Source: Ophiodon elongatus (Eukaryota; Chordata; Actinopteri; Perciformes; Hexagrammidae). From it: 64,000 nucleotides of DNA. The stretch is from NCBI GenBank assembly GCA_016806645.1, contig JACSYO010000711.1:372001-436000 (forward strand), given 5' to 3'. The notes below the pieces were generated by a model. The model worked only from the letters and a program-made list of their open reading frames with translations, had not been told where the DNA came from and did no database searches. Position numbers and translations under genes: made by a program. Shown here in pieces: positions 1 to 13,700 of the stretch (positions within the stretch are counted from its first letter, which is position 1; each line of letters opens with the position of its first letter).

Positions 1-166
1 CAGCGACTACGTCAACTCCAACTACATCGATGGCTACAGGAAGCAGAATGCCTACATTGCCACACAGGGGCCGCTGCCGGAGACGCTGAGCGACTTCTGG
101 AGGATGGTGTGGGAGCAGAGGACCTGCACCATCGTCATGATGACCCGGCTAGAGGAGAAGTCACGG
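1..166 (+). CDS. ptprf: ptprf exon (D1, part), cut by window start
   Basis: The reading frame starts at base 2 and runs through NYIDGYRKQNAYIATQGPLP, the D1 core after the pTyr loop, to EEKSR. It ends at the donor CGG|gtgagc. The exon start lies outside the window. Confidence 0.93.
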
Positions 167-3100
167 GTGAGCCTCTCACGTTGAGAAACAGTCAAAATGA
201 TGATGACAATGGCTTTGGTTTACAGTGTAAGTATGTGCCCCCCGTTCAACCCTCCCTTTCTAAGCATATAACAAATTCAAGCTGCCACTACGAAGTAAAA
301 AAAGTCCCTCCCAAGAGCCAGTGTTCGGTTTGTCCGTTCTCGGCTGCTGTAGAAACATGGCAGAGGACTATGTAGATATGAAGGGTTCATTCTAACAAGC
401 GCAAACACAACGGTCCTTAGTTTAAGTTCAAACATAGTTTTGAATATTATATTCCATTTTTGCTAATAGATCCCCTGAAATGCTCCCAACACTGGCCCTT
501 TAAATATGTACAGAAATAAATAGAGCATGCTCAGTTTTATGAAGAAGAAACAGATAACACATCATCATCAGCATTAGGGGTGTAACGGATCATTAAACTC
601 ACGGTTCGGATCGGATCACAGATCGGATCAGCACAAAAGAAAAAAGGGAGCAAATATAGCTTTTAGAGATCACGATCACTAATTGCTGATCATTGACGGA
701 TATTAATATTAATAAGGAATACAAAAACAGATATAGATCCCTTTGTTGTTTGATTATAGGAGCTGGTCTACAAGGATCCAGAATATTACTTTTGCCATCG
801 TCCCAAAAATCCTTTAAACCGCTCTGAAGTATGTATACTATCAACAATTCTAAATGTTATCCTTTTACTTTGTTATTGTAATCTATAGTGTGTATTTTCT
901 TCATAAAACACTATTCAAATGATAAGGAAATTATGCTTTTAATGTTATAAGATTACATGAACACATCGGGATAATTTACTTTCACCCAATACTCATTTTC
1001 ACTGAACAGAGCCTGAACGCATCATGATGTAACTAAACAGAACCTCAGTTCTTTAGCGGTTAGCGGTGCTGCTAACGTTTCTAGCTCTCCTCCTGTTGAT
1101 TTAAACACAGATTGGTTGTTTACAATATAACATTATCAGATTGATGACTAGAAAAACATAAATTATGTCCTAATCGCATATTTTACTGAATATTGGCGGA
1201 TAGCGACTTTATTTCACACTGTGATGGTGAACTTTAAACTGTAATTAATCCGCGGTTCACAACAGCGAGGGGGGATCCGTACGTACGGATCACGGATCGA
1301 CAACGGTCTGTTACACCACGAATCAGCATAAAATCATTATGCATTGATTTAACGCAAATCAAGCGCTCCATTCACCTTCTTCCAGTCAAACAAAGGTCAC
1401 CTTATTAAAACACAAACTCGGGTCAGACCCCACTGACATTTTCTTTAATTAAGGCCAGTTGATCTTAGGGTTCAGGGTGGGCCCATGGCAGAGGGCCAGG
1501 CTTGTTGGGGCTTGATGATGCAGAACATGTTTCCAACCCAAAGGATGGGGATCTTTACCCAGAAAGGGGGGTTTTGTAGTCGCAGGGATGGCTTGTTACT
1601 GTTGTTACTGGGGAGGACCCAATGCCAGTCACAAGGGGGTGGGGGCTGTCTTGAACCCTGCCCTGCTAACGAGTTTAAAACCCATGGGGTTTCATCGAGA
1701 AACTACCCAGTGGGTTCTGTTAAGATCCCTTTTATATTCCAATGGGGTTTATCTAGAACCCAAAATGGTTAGGGTTGATGTGGTTCAGCAAAACAATCTT
1801 GGATCCAGATCACAGTTTTTTGGGAGAGTTGGGCTGGATTGTGGGCGTTCCTTTTTAATACCCATGCTTTCAACAATCCTTGAAGAACTCATTCTTTTGG
1901 AAAGGGTTCCTTGGATGAAAATGGTTCCTAATTGAACCCTTGTGCTGTGTTCACACCAAACTCGATGCACATTTTCGTGTTGTGATCGCAAAATAAGAGA
2001 CTTTCTTTCAAAAGTAAATGGTTCTGGTTAGAACCTCGCCCTTCAGAGAGAAGCCTTGGGGAACCCTTATTTCTCCCAGTTGCTGGCAGTTTTGTCCTTA
2101 ACCACTACTGCATTGAAACACTATGTACACAAATAAAAAAGTATATCATTACCTTCAGCTACTTTTGCTGTAACTCGTAAAAAAATGCTTTCCAGTGGTA
2201 CAGAAGCGCATGGCTCTGCAACAGCGTCATGCTGCTGGAGGACATGAGGGATGAGGCATTCACAGCCAGCCACATGGCAGATGAGAGCTAGCAGGGCAGG
2301 GACAGTTTTCACGAGTAATGATTTCACCCCTTTTTAACATTGTTAATAACTCCACAACCAAGGGGTAGAACTGAGCGCCACGGCCGTGTGCCGTTATTAT
2401 TTGTGACAGAGACCATCAGCCCTCTGCCGGAGCCAATAACACCCGTCTGCGGTTCAACCGGAGGTCCAGGAAATATGAGGTGTTCTAACCTGTGGCCGAG
2501 GTAATGGCTGCAGCCGATAACCAAACTGTTTCTGTTGGTATGAGGGACTCATGCATATTACAGTTTACATGTCCATGAGACAACTAACAGACAATTTTGA
2601 AACAAGTCTAAATTTGAGAAGTCATCAACAACGCAGAGCAGTGTGCAGGTACACCCCACAAACAACAACATAGCAACAATGTTCTGTTATTAATCATTCC
2701 AGAAAATGGCACAATGATAATCATTTTCGTGTCCTTGCAAAATAGCTAACAAAGCGAACCTCCGGGTCGGAATATTGAAGCCAATGTGGAAGTGCCTGAA
2801 ACTAGCATTCTTTCTAATGGCCATTAGGGGGCGATGAATGTCAGATTTCTTCAACGGCAAGACCGTTAGCAGTGTTGACTGGCTGGCTAGACTTGACAAC
2901 ACCAGGCTTAGATTCCTAGCTGGGCAAAGGGGCGCAACTGCCTGTGGGCCTCAGACCCTCAACAAAACCCTGGCTGCCACATTTAACAAATATTAAAACC
3001 AAATGGCAGTGAAAAAAAAAAATGAAATCTCCACTACAACTTAACAACTAATATTACTACTGCTACTACAACTACCACCTAAAAGCAGCTAATCGTATGT

Positions 3101-6100
3101 TGTAAATGCCCTTACCCACCTGGAAAACCGTTGCATCAAATGAAAGTGAGCTTGCCAGAAGCAGGCTGAAATGTGAAAAATAGGAAATGGAAAAATCAAT
3201 CTTGTTCTAGAACTGCAGTGATAACTGGTATCAGCAGGAACAGTAAATCGCAGTATATCGTCCGGTCTGTCAAAGTTTCTTCAGGCAGACAGGCATTTTC
3301 AACAGCAAAGTAACTCGTATTAGCTTTGGCCGGACTTTTGAATAACATAATGACTGGAGTTTGTCCCCTCTTTCTTACTGTGTTGTCACACTAAGAAGGT
3401 GTTCCCTTCCAGTATGGAGACGAGGAATGTTTACAGCAATCACTCAACTCTTTTAACGTACACCTGGCCAGGGATGTAGTGGTATCTTGGTCGGACGGAC
3501 TGGCTTTTGTGTAAAGAGAGCTTGAAATCTCAGCATCTGTTGAGGTAACAGTGGTCTGTGTGGCATTGATAAACACCAATGGTGTAAAGCTCTTACTAAG
3601 TAAAGTACTTACTCAAGCTGTGTACTTGTGTGCAGAAGTGAAGTGCTCGTACTCAGAGTCCGCCCTGATCAATCCAGTGTCCTAGGACGAGACTTCAGCT
3701 GGCCCCCATGGCATCGCAGCCAATTCCACCATCAATCACTGTCTTCATACACTCACACAGAAACGAAAAGGTTATTCCCAAAACACACGAGTAGTCTTTA
3801 CAACTTTCCCTAATGAATTTAAGGTGGGAGTAACTGTTGTTAACTCAAGCTATCTTTTTAATTATCGAACCTTACTATCGTCCAAAGTAAGCTCGTAGCA
3901 CTCTGCTTCAATGCTGGGGAATGAAGCCAACGCGCGGGTGCCAAAAACTGCAGTTCATCGAATGGCTCCAAAATCAAGTCAATCCCCATAGACCTTCATG
4001 TTATAAATGCCATCTCGGCTCCACCCACAATCTCTTCCCCTGTCCATTTTTAGAGTCGAGCTGCGTCGTCACTGCCAAGTCTGAGGCCACATCTACAGTC
4101 TATGATGGTGCACCGTGCATTCGCCGATCCAACCCGTTCTCATCCCAACTCGTCACATACTGACGCTTGGTCGACACCCTTTACATCACTTTCTAACGCA
4201 CTGGGTAGTCCAGCGCGTCAAACTATGACGCTCAACCACGGTCGCAGTAAACACGCGGTTAACGTTGTGAATGCAAATAAAAACACAACCACTTAGTTAT
4301 GTTTCAGAAAATGTTGTGTTTTGGTTTAAAAATACATTTGTAAAGTCAAGTGAAACTTAACCTTGTGACTACAAACCACACGTGGTTGGTTTCACGTGGG
4401 ACACAAACAGTGGTCTCCTGTGTGATAGACCCGTGTTTGTTTGACCCATCCACCTCCTCTGTCTTAGTGGGTTTTTTTGGGGGGCGGGGTTTATACTACA
4501 TCATAAGCGTCTAACAATGACGTGGATGGGTTTACACTGTAGTTACTTGAAAGCCAGGTATTTCTCATACAGATGCTTAAAGGTGCTTTGTGCGTTGGTG
4601 TCAGATGCCGAGGGGCGAGACCTCTACTGACAATGCCTAGGGCCATCTCTGTCACCGCAGATCAACAAATACCTACATGGTTACAGGGGTGCCAGTGAAA
4701 AGTCGTAAACTAACGTATAACGTATAATAAAGTAACGTTACGTTGTTATGTCCCCCTCCAACAATCTCGCAGTGTCCCTTCATCATCATCATCATCACAC
4801 AAAGGATAGGCGTTCACACGGCTACAAGAGGAAGCTGGTCAAGAACATGTAACCGTAGGCCGCCGCTGTCGTAGTCTCTCAGATCTCTAGTTATCTTTTT
4901 GCCTGTAACACTTAATGGGTCGTGTGTGATCTGTCCAGGTGGTGAACTGGCTTTTCACACCACTTTGACCAAAGGACGTTGTGCTTAGCCAAACAACCTC
5001 CACCCCCCACACTGACACCCACACCCAGGTCTATGATGCGTAACCTCCCCCGTCTGTCAGGCCAGTTTCCTGCGGCTTGCCCTCAAGTCAACACGTACGT
5101 CCACATGTATGTTGCTTCACCCTCTGTCTTCCTCTGCACCCACCCGTCGCACAGCCAACAGTGGAATAACAACGGCAACACCAGCACACGCTGGTTATAC
5201 CAATTTGTTCTTTGACTCAGTCTTTTATTTCTGAACGTTTGAACTCTGCATCGCTCCATGTTTCTTTTGCATGGCATTACAACGCTCCGAAAGTGTGGAT
5301 GGGGATGTGGAACTTTTGCCTGTAATGTATTGCTTTTACACGCCCTGTTCTCAATGTTAGCGGGAAGGGAGTCCAAAGAGCTCATTAGGAAACCAGTGGG
5401 TGCTATATTAGTGCTAATTTAAACTCATTTTGTTTGTGCAGCAGCAGCGGGCAGCTGTTTTCAAAGAACAAGCTCTTAAACCCCACTGTACACTACCCGC
5501 CGCAAACACTCTCTATCCATCAGCTCAGCCTGACTACTTAAAGTGGAACCCCACAGACTTTACACACTGAAAACTGTTTCTATGTGTTGTGGAGAAATGG
5601 TAAAAGGTTGGGGAATGGACTTGCATTTATATAGTGCCTTTCTAGTGTTATGACCACTCAAAGTGCTGTACACTACATTTCAACTTTAACACACATTAGA
5701 GGAAAACCCGCTCTACTTCTGAGCCATACCTGCAAATGAAAGAACTACCGCATATAAAAGTAATATAAAGCCTTTTTCTAGTATCTCCAGGGAGCTGTGT
5801 GATGTCTTGTAAATGTCCCCAAGTGATGTCACTTGAGTCATCGTCGGTTTGGTCTGTTCATATTTCCTGCTTTACGTTTAAAGACCTACTGCTTATGTTA
5901 CAAAAATGCCAATAGTGTACAAAAAAAAAACAATCTACAGTTAAGCTTACCATACCATCTTGCTATTCATTTTTTTGTCACGTTGCTGCCATTTGCTAGG
6001 CTGGACCAGTGGAGCCGTCTTCACAGGAAGTTAGGTTTCGACAAAAAAAACACTTGGTTAGGTTTAGGAAAAGAGCGTGGTTGACATTACCTTGACTAAC

Positions 6101-9100
6101 TAATGACTAGTGAGTGACTAACGAGTCACGGGGCTAACGACTGATGTGACAAAGGCGACGTTCCAATGCAAATCAGATTTGTATCTCAAATCCAATCTTT
6201 AAGACTTATTTGCGAGTGATCAGATCGGATTTCTGTGTCCAGACCTCACCAACCTAGCTGCATGGGTCGCTTGGAGGAACAACGTAGGCGTCGGTTACTA
6301 CGTAGCTATACTAGTGGCATGGCTTTCTAGCGAGGAAGCATTCACCCTCGAAAAAATCGTCCTGTCAAGTCAGAACTCCTCCATCTCACCAGACAAACTC
6401 TGAGACGGAGGAGGCTGGTTTACAAAAGGGTGCGTCCCTATACAGCCAGTCGCTCATTGTCCCATTGTCTCATTGTCTACCTGCTTTCTACACCCATTTA
6501 CTTGTATCAGATGGAGGCAGCAGGTGTTGAAATGATTGTATTGCATAGCTAGTACAGCACCCATTAGGAAAGAGAATCCAAAATCGACTAATTTTAGTGT
6601 TTCATTTCATGGTGTATAATTTCACCTGCAGGAATATCAAAATGCTTAAAAGTTATTCCCCTCTGGGGATCATGAACGTCCTCAGCTATTCATGTCAATC
6701 TGACAAGTAGTTGTCAACATATTCCGCCCTGTACCAATGTGTGGAATGGATTTAAGGACAGATGGATGGACAGAGATCTGACCAACATCACCAAGCCATC
6801 CCTAGCAGGCCAGAACAGGAACCACTTGTTCCAATTCCTCTCACCACTCAGTTCTGTTCTCCTCCTTCTGTCCCTATAACCTACACATACCAATATTGTT
6901 TGTGAATGAAAACACTGTGGCTTGTGTCTATGTGCAGGTGAAATGTGACCAGTATTGGCCCAGTCGAGGCACAGAGACCTATGGGATGACCCAGGTGACC
7001 ATGCTGGACACGGTGGAGCTGGCTACCTACAGCGTACGCACATTCGCCCTCTATAAGGTGAGAACCCTAATTATATACCATGTATATTTTCAACCCAACA
7101 CAAGTTTGTTTAATCAACAAGGAAATATCATAAAACAGCCAATTTTAGGTTGAGTCTCAGATGCCATCATTCTATAACATGTCCCCCTCGCCGTGCGACT
7201 GGAGCAGTAGAGGTGGTTGGATATGATTGAACAAGCAGTAGAAGTCGCTATTCAATATCTCGTAATGACAATGTATCAGTGGATTCCCGAGCTGAAACAG
7301 CGAAATCCATTCATCAATGATTCAGCCTGTAAGAGAACAAAAACACTGTTCTTCCTCGCTGGCATGACTTCTTTAAGTCTCTATCGCTCTCGTTCTCACC
7401 CGGAGCCAAGTGCAACGCACGCTACATGCAGATGTTTCCATAGATAGTCTGTCATGTCAATGACACAAAGCCATCAAGAGTCTAAGAAGAAAACTTGAAG
7501 AAGAAGGTTGTGTCTTGGTGCTCGAATGAAGAAAATGTGAAAACTCTGGCTTCCTGAGAGTTATGAATAAAAGTTACAATGCCTTTATTCTAGATGTGAT
7601 AATGAGTGCTTTCCCACTGACAGTGCTGTACCAGTGTACTCATTCATCGAGGACCCTTTAGTAAGAGTTTTTTATTCATGCTTTTGAGTGCTGCTCAGAA
7701 GCATTTGTGATGGCTCATCAGGTGAGATTCTCACATAAATCCGTTTGGTGATTTATCAATTAGTTACTGCGATTTATTTATGTTAATGAAAGTTGATAGC
7801 TACATTATCAAATCATGGAATTTTCAGTGTGTCGAATCACATTTTTTATCTGATCTCCTTTGAAAGGGTAAGAAGCTATGGAATATGAATCCATTGGAAG
7901 TATACTAAACTATATTACCATTCCAAAGAATGTGAAGAAACTTTTTTATATAATGTATAGAAATTTAATTTCTATATTGATGTAACTTAATGTCTTTTCC
8001 TACTCTTTACTACAAGTGGGACTGTACATTTTATGAAAAAACCCTAAAGTACAACATTTATGAAACAATTTGTGATGACATACTCAGGCGGTCTCAGTAA
8101 TTTGGCCACTTTTACTGTTAGCATGTTGGCTGTTTACTAGGACTTTTAGTTCAAAACTGTATGTATTTCCATATAGCTATGTTACAAATAACATAAATCT
8201 CCAAAAACATTGAAATAGTAACACAATGAATATTGATCAATATTTATATATGACCAAAGAGCGCCATGCTATAAGACGCGGTTTTGAATTGATGCAGACA
8301 TGTAAGTAACCAAAATTGGAAAAAAATTACTCCTTGGTGAAATACTTAAAATCTCTTACACTTGTGTTAACCACATACCTTATTTCAGGCATCTAACCAA
8401 AACCCATTTAAAAAAAACATTGTCATCGAGACGAGGTAATGGGAGGTGCAAAATTGCTGACTCATTTCTGGGTTTTAGGACTCATTCCTGCAGCACTCTA
8501 TTGTAGATATTGTATTGTATATTATCTCGGATCTCTTGATCACAACTTTTTTATTTTCGAAGTTTATATCTGAACGATTTATCGTCAACATACTTTGAAA
8601 TAAGACATAGTTTGGACAACATGCAATCGGGTTATGGATTCTGAAAGCTGAAACCTCATGTTTTTGAAACAGTATAACATTCATATCTTCTATTAATAGA
8701 CAACTATGAAATTGTGATTTTCTTCTTTGCCCTTGCTGATGATTGTACCTGTGCTCCACCAGAACGGCTCAAGTGAGAAGAGAGAGGTTCGACAGTTTCA
8801 GTTCATGGCCTGGCCTGACCATGGAGTGCCTGAGTATCCCACCCCAACACTGGCCTTTCTACGCAGAGTCAAGGCCTGTAACCCCCCAGATGCTGGACCC
8901 ATGGTGGTCCACTGCAGGTAAGCTTCCACCAACATCAACACAGAGGCTTCGGTATAAAAATATTACAAATGTATTCTCAAAATCTCAGAACAAAGCAGTG
9001 CCTTACTCCACTAGATAGCATGGCTGAAGAATGATGATAGATCCAGATTGGGTTTATTAACTGTGCTTTGAAACAACCACATTGTTTGTATTCGGAAGTA

Positions 9101-10737
9101 TTATTTTCTGGAAATATGCACAATTATCAAACAGGGCATGTGGAGGAGGAGGGGTCACATTAAATGAGTAGTGCATGGAGCCATATGTCACAGGAACAGT
9201 TTGCCGGGCTTTACATCTCTATAATCTACAACAGAAGGTTTTAATAAGCAGCTAACGAGGTTGTTGAAGACAATATGAAAAAGCAATCAAGTAAAATAGG
9301 TTCCCTTTTTGATGTTTTGCAATAACTGTAAACTGAGATTGTTATTGTTTTGTTTTCACTTTGAAAATGTTCTAATTGCTTTAATGCTTTGTTCTTGGTT
9401 TTGATCTCATTTTAGTGTCGGATGCAATGTTGATGTTGTAACTTAATTTTTTCACCGTAGGAAGTGTAAGTGCAAATATTGTTTGACTATATGTCATTTA
9501 TTTGGGCCCCAGACAGAGTAGTTGTTTACCAAGGCAACAGGGAGTGTGTGAGATGGTAAAGAACCACGCTTTCTCTTTGTACCGCGTCAGTGCTGGCGTG
9601 GGCCGCACAGGCTGCTTCATCGTGATCGAAGCCATGCTGGAGAGGATGAAGCACGAGAAGTCGGTGGACATTTACGGCCATGTGACATGCATGCGGGCTC
9701 AGAGGAACTACATGGTGCAGACGGAGGACCAGTACATATTCATCCACGAGGCCCTGCTAGAAGCTGCAACGTGTGGCAACACAGAAGTCCCCGCCCGGAA
9801 CCTGTACGCCCACATCCAGAAGCTCACCCAGATCCCCCCCGGAGAGAGCGTCACCGCCATGGAACTGGAGTTTAAGGTTGGTGGTGCCTTTTGGGATTGG
9901 GATTTGTTTTGTGCACGGTGACTCTGTGCAGCTTTGAAAGTCCTTTTTAAAGTGTCACTCCAATCACAAAACTTGCCTCTGCCGTGTTTGTCTTGATTGA
10001 CAGACTTTTTGAAGCCAAGTGGCATGATGAAGTCAAACAGTTGTTGACGGAATACAAGCGTTGACATTTCTAAGGCTAACCGGAGAACAATGTGAAGCTC
10101 TGAGAGCGGGTGTGTTGGGACCAGATTTGTGTTTTCCTGTTAGAACACAGTGGCTTCCACACTTTTGACCATTTTATTTGTATTCCTCCAATGCCCGGGA
10201 CAGTCGTGGCTAGAGGTCCAGTCTCGTGAATGCGATATCTCAGATACGCCTGGAGGGTGTTCGCAGAGTTCAAAGGGCACATGTGACTTCACGTCCGTCC
10301 CATTCTTGTGATATCTCGGGAACGCCACAAAATATCCACCTGGATCACTTATTTTGGGCCACAAGTAAGGAATCAATATGCTAATTATGACAATTTCAAA
10401 CAGATGTCAAATTGAATAAAAATAATGAAGTGATGATATTTTGGACAGACATGGATGTAAACTGCAGCATGACGTGTTGGCGGTGGCATACAACCACGAG
10501 GCGCTAATCCTAGCTTAATCCACTTCTCACAAATCTTCCGATTTAATGGAAGTGCAATGCTAAATGTCCGGAGTGCCCCTTTTAACCACCTGACGCAGGG
10601 AGAGCTAGAGAAGAGGAGGGATTTTCATCTTCAGCCTGTGTAAAAGAGATGAACTCCTTCTCAGAGGAGGAGCTGCGAGAGCTTAACTTCTGAGCTCCAG
10701 ATGACAGGCCGAAGGGGAGGGAGGGAGAGAGAGAGAA

Positions 10738-10775
<38 letters not shown>

Positions 10776-13700
10776 GGAGAGAGGGAGAAAGGGAGGGAGG
10801 GAGAGAAGGAGAGAGGGAGAAAGAGAGGGAGAGAGAGAGGGAGGGAGAGAGGGAGGGAGGGAGAGAGGGAGGGAGAGAGAGAGGGAGACAGAGAGGGAGG
10901 GATGGAGGGAGAGAGGGTCGGGGCGGACCGGATGTCTGACGGCCTCAAGATAAGGGCCCGCTGGGTTACGTGGTTTTACCCAGGATGAGCTGCAGCACTG
11001 CGCCCACCCTCCACCCTCCGCACCGGGCGACACCGCAGTGATTTAACCAGCCACACACACGGGTGGGGGTGGTGGTGGGGGGGCCACAGCCCGCATTATG
11101 CTGCTGGTTTGAGCAAGCAGGACGGCCGTAAATCCGGACAGAGCATAATTAGGTTTTGATCCTCAACTCACTGCGAATTTCTTTTGCAAGCACTTCTCAA
11201 GTTGACACTTGCCCTTGCGATGCAGAGGAATCACATTAGGGCCCGTCAGCAAAGCCAGCCAGTTTTTCTCCCTCCCTCTTCCCCCTCCTCCCTCCTCCAA
11301 AAGAAAAACAACAATTGGGCTGTTGCTGTCAAAAGTTTAATTCTCCCCGGCTTGATGTGCATTGCATGCCTCTCTACGTCAGCGCACAACAAATGTGTGT
11401 GTGAGGTCGTTTTGACTTTTCAATGTCTTCAGGATGAGGTTTAACGCGCCCCATCATCAGGTTTATTTGAAGTCAGGGAAAGAGGATCAACTCAAAGTGC
11501 ATCATTTTCATACATCAATAAGAGTGTTAGCTCCGTGTGCCCTTGAACAACCTTGCTAGCGCACCACTTCCCACCACTGCCAGTTGTATTCGCTCTTTAA
11601 GAGGGCAGACGAGCTCCGTGGAGCTTACGTGTCCCCCTTTCTGTGTCTTTCTTCAGAAACTGGCCAACTCTAAAGCACATACCTCAAGATTCATCAGTGC
11701 CAACCTGCCGTGCAACAAGTTCAAGAACCGCCTGGTGAACATCATGCCTTTCGAGTCCACCCGCGTCTGCCTGCAGCCAATCAGAGGGGTGGAGGGCTCC
11801 GACTACATCAACGCCAGCTTCATCGACGGATACAGGTGAGTCCTTCAGGAGCCATTAGGGTGTCACAAAGGGACACCGACAGAGGATGGCAGAGCTACTG
11901 TGAACCGGGAGCTGCAGCCTCTAATGAAGGTGGAGGTGGACCTCTGCTCTGGCAGCTGACAGCAGTCTGACCGCCTCCCATTCTTCCTTTGTGTCAGTTG
12001 TCAACACAAATTGGTCTTATTGACAGGCCTGTTAATTCCCTCCTGTTTTGTTTGCCCCCCTCTTGTAAATGGATAGCGTGTTCGAGGTGGCTGACAGGCC
12101 AGAGAAACAAACCGATTACCGCTGCAATGCTGCTGCTGTCTGTGTCCACAAGAGCTTTTTAATCATGGGCCTCAGGACACAGACGTCGGGGAAATAATGA
12201 CTGAAAAATTCTTCTTTTTACTCTTTGGTGCCATTTTCACGCACATATGTAGCAGGGTGCGTTTTTCAAGAGTGTCTTGCCTGAGGTCCATTGGGAGTGT
12301 CTGTTCTGTAAAATATATATAATTATATGTCACAAGTACAGATACAAATAGGAGTAGTGACATTTGAGTACAGATTTAGCTATTGTTACATTTGCATGGA
12401 ACCGTCTCTGGCTCTCTGTGAAGCAATCCTTCAACATTTAATCGTCCTGTAATAGTGGGTTAAGAAATGTCGATGTTAACTTGTGTGTGCGCATGTGCGT
12501 GTGCATGCGTGTGTGTGTGCGCGCGTGTGTGCGCGCGCGTGTGTGCGCGTGTGCGTGCGCATGTGTGTGCGTGTGCGTGCGTGTGTGTGTGTGTGTGTGT
12601 GCGCGTGTGTGTGTGACAGCTAAATACAGAGAGATGAAGAGAATCCGCCAGATTTTCCAACACAAACATGCACACAGTATTGGACGTCAGCACTGGTAAT
12701 GTCAGGCGTCAGATAAATAGCCAATCACAGGCCTCTCAGAGTAGCATGCCTGTTATGAAAACGTACCGCCTAATTGGAAGTACTTTCCAGTGCACTAGCA
12801 GAGTAGAGCTCGTGCTAATGAATCAGGACTTTTACTTGCAGCGAGGGTGGGTGGGTCTTGTTCTCGGCTGTCAGCACCTAATGAAGTCCCCCGGGCACCT
12901 CCACCTAAGGGAGGGTGGGGGAAGAGGCAGGCGTGTCCTGTAATTCCTGTTGCAGTAATTATTAGCGGGGTGAGAAACAGGGAGCTCCAGCTCTCTCCCT
13001 GAGCTCAGCCTTGAAAGTGCACAGTGTGGATTAGGATGGATTACGGTGGGGGGGTGGGGGGTAGACATGATAATGGTGATTAGTGGATGTGTCCAGTGAC
13101 CTCCAGGTACATCGGCCGCAGTCATTCACCTCAGAGTCTGTCCATGAGGATCTTGTCCATGGAGATCTTGTCCATGGGGATCTTGTCCATGGGGATCTTG
13201 TCCATGAGGATCTTGTCCATGAGGATCTTGTCCATGGGGATCTTGTCCATGAGGATCTTGTCCATGGGGATCTTGTCCATGGAGATCTTGTCCATGAGGA
13301 TCTTGTCCATGAGGATCTTGTCCATGGGGATCTTGTCCATGGAGATCTTGTCCATGGGGATCTTGTCCATGGGGATCCAACAGCAGGCCTACACCAGTAT
13401 ATTAGATACCGCTAGGTTAGAGAGCATTTAAATGGAATTAAACCTTTCTTATCTTTTTGATATTTTACATTTCCTCAAAATCAGTTCAAACACATCAGAC
13501 TTTTAATGGAGACGTTGCCGTGGTTATAGATCTAGGCAATTAACTTTGTGTGTACAATGTTATTATGATGGATAGGAATTATGGCAACTAGAATTAGACC
13601 AGAATTACACTTTATACGTATGTACTTCAACTCAGCATGGCTATCAACACCGACAGTACAAAGTAAACACAGGTCACTATATTTTAGATTTCTTCTTATT

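Larger units (their letters stand above)
167..6937 (+). other. ptprf intron, repeat-rich
   Basis: No exon is seen between EEKSR and VKCDQ, and the two join in frame. It holds a hAT-like MITE (575-1321), an AGAACCC-type repeat (about 1441-1945), a repeat related to those at 14110 and 16680 (about 4120-4600), and a short repeat at about 5610-5720. The rest shows nothing recognisable. Confidence 0.7.

Noticed and set aside
13141..13378. Possible CRISPR-like array
   Set aside because: The units are contiguous with no spacers and the genome is vertebrate. It is a minisatellite.
13083..13431. Repeated DLVHG / MDKIP ORFs on both strands
   Set aside because: These are frames of the 15-bp intronic minisatellite. 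All frames on both strands stay open because the unit lacks stops.
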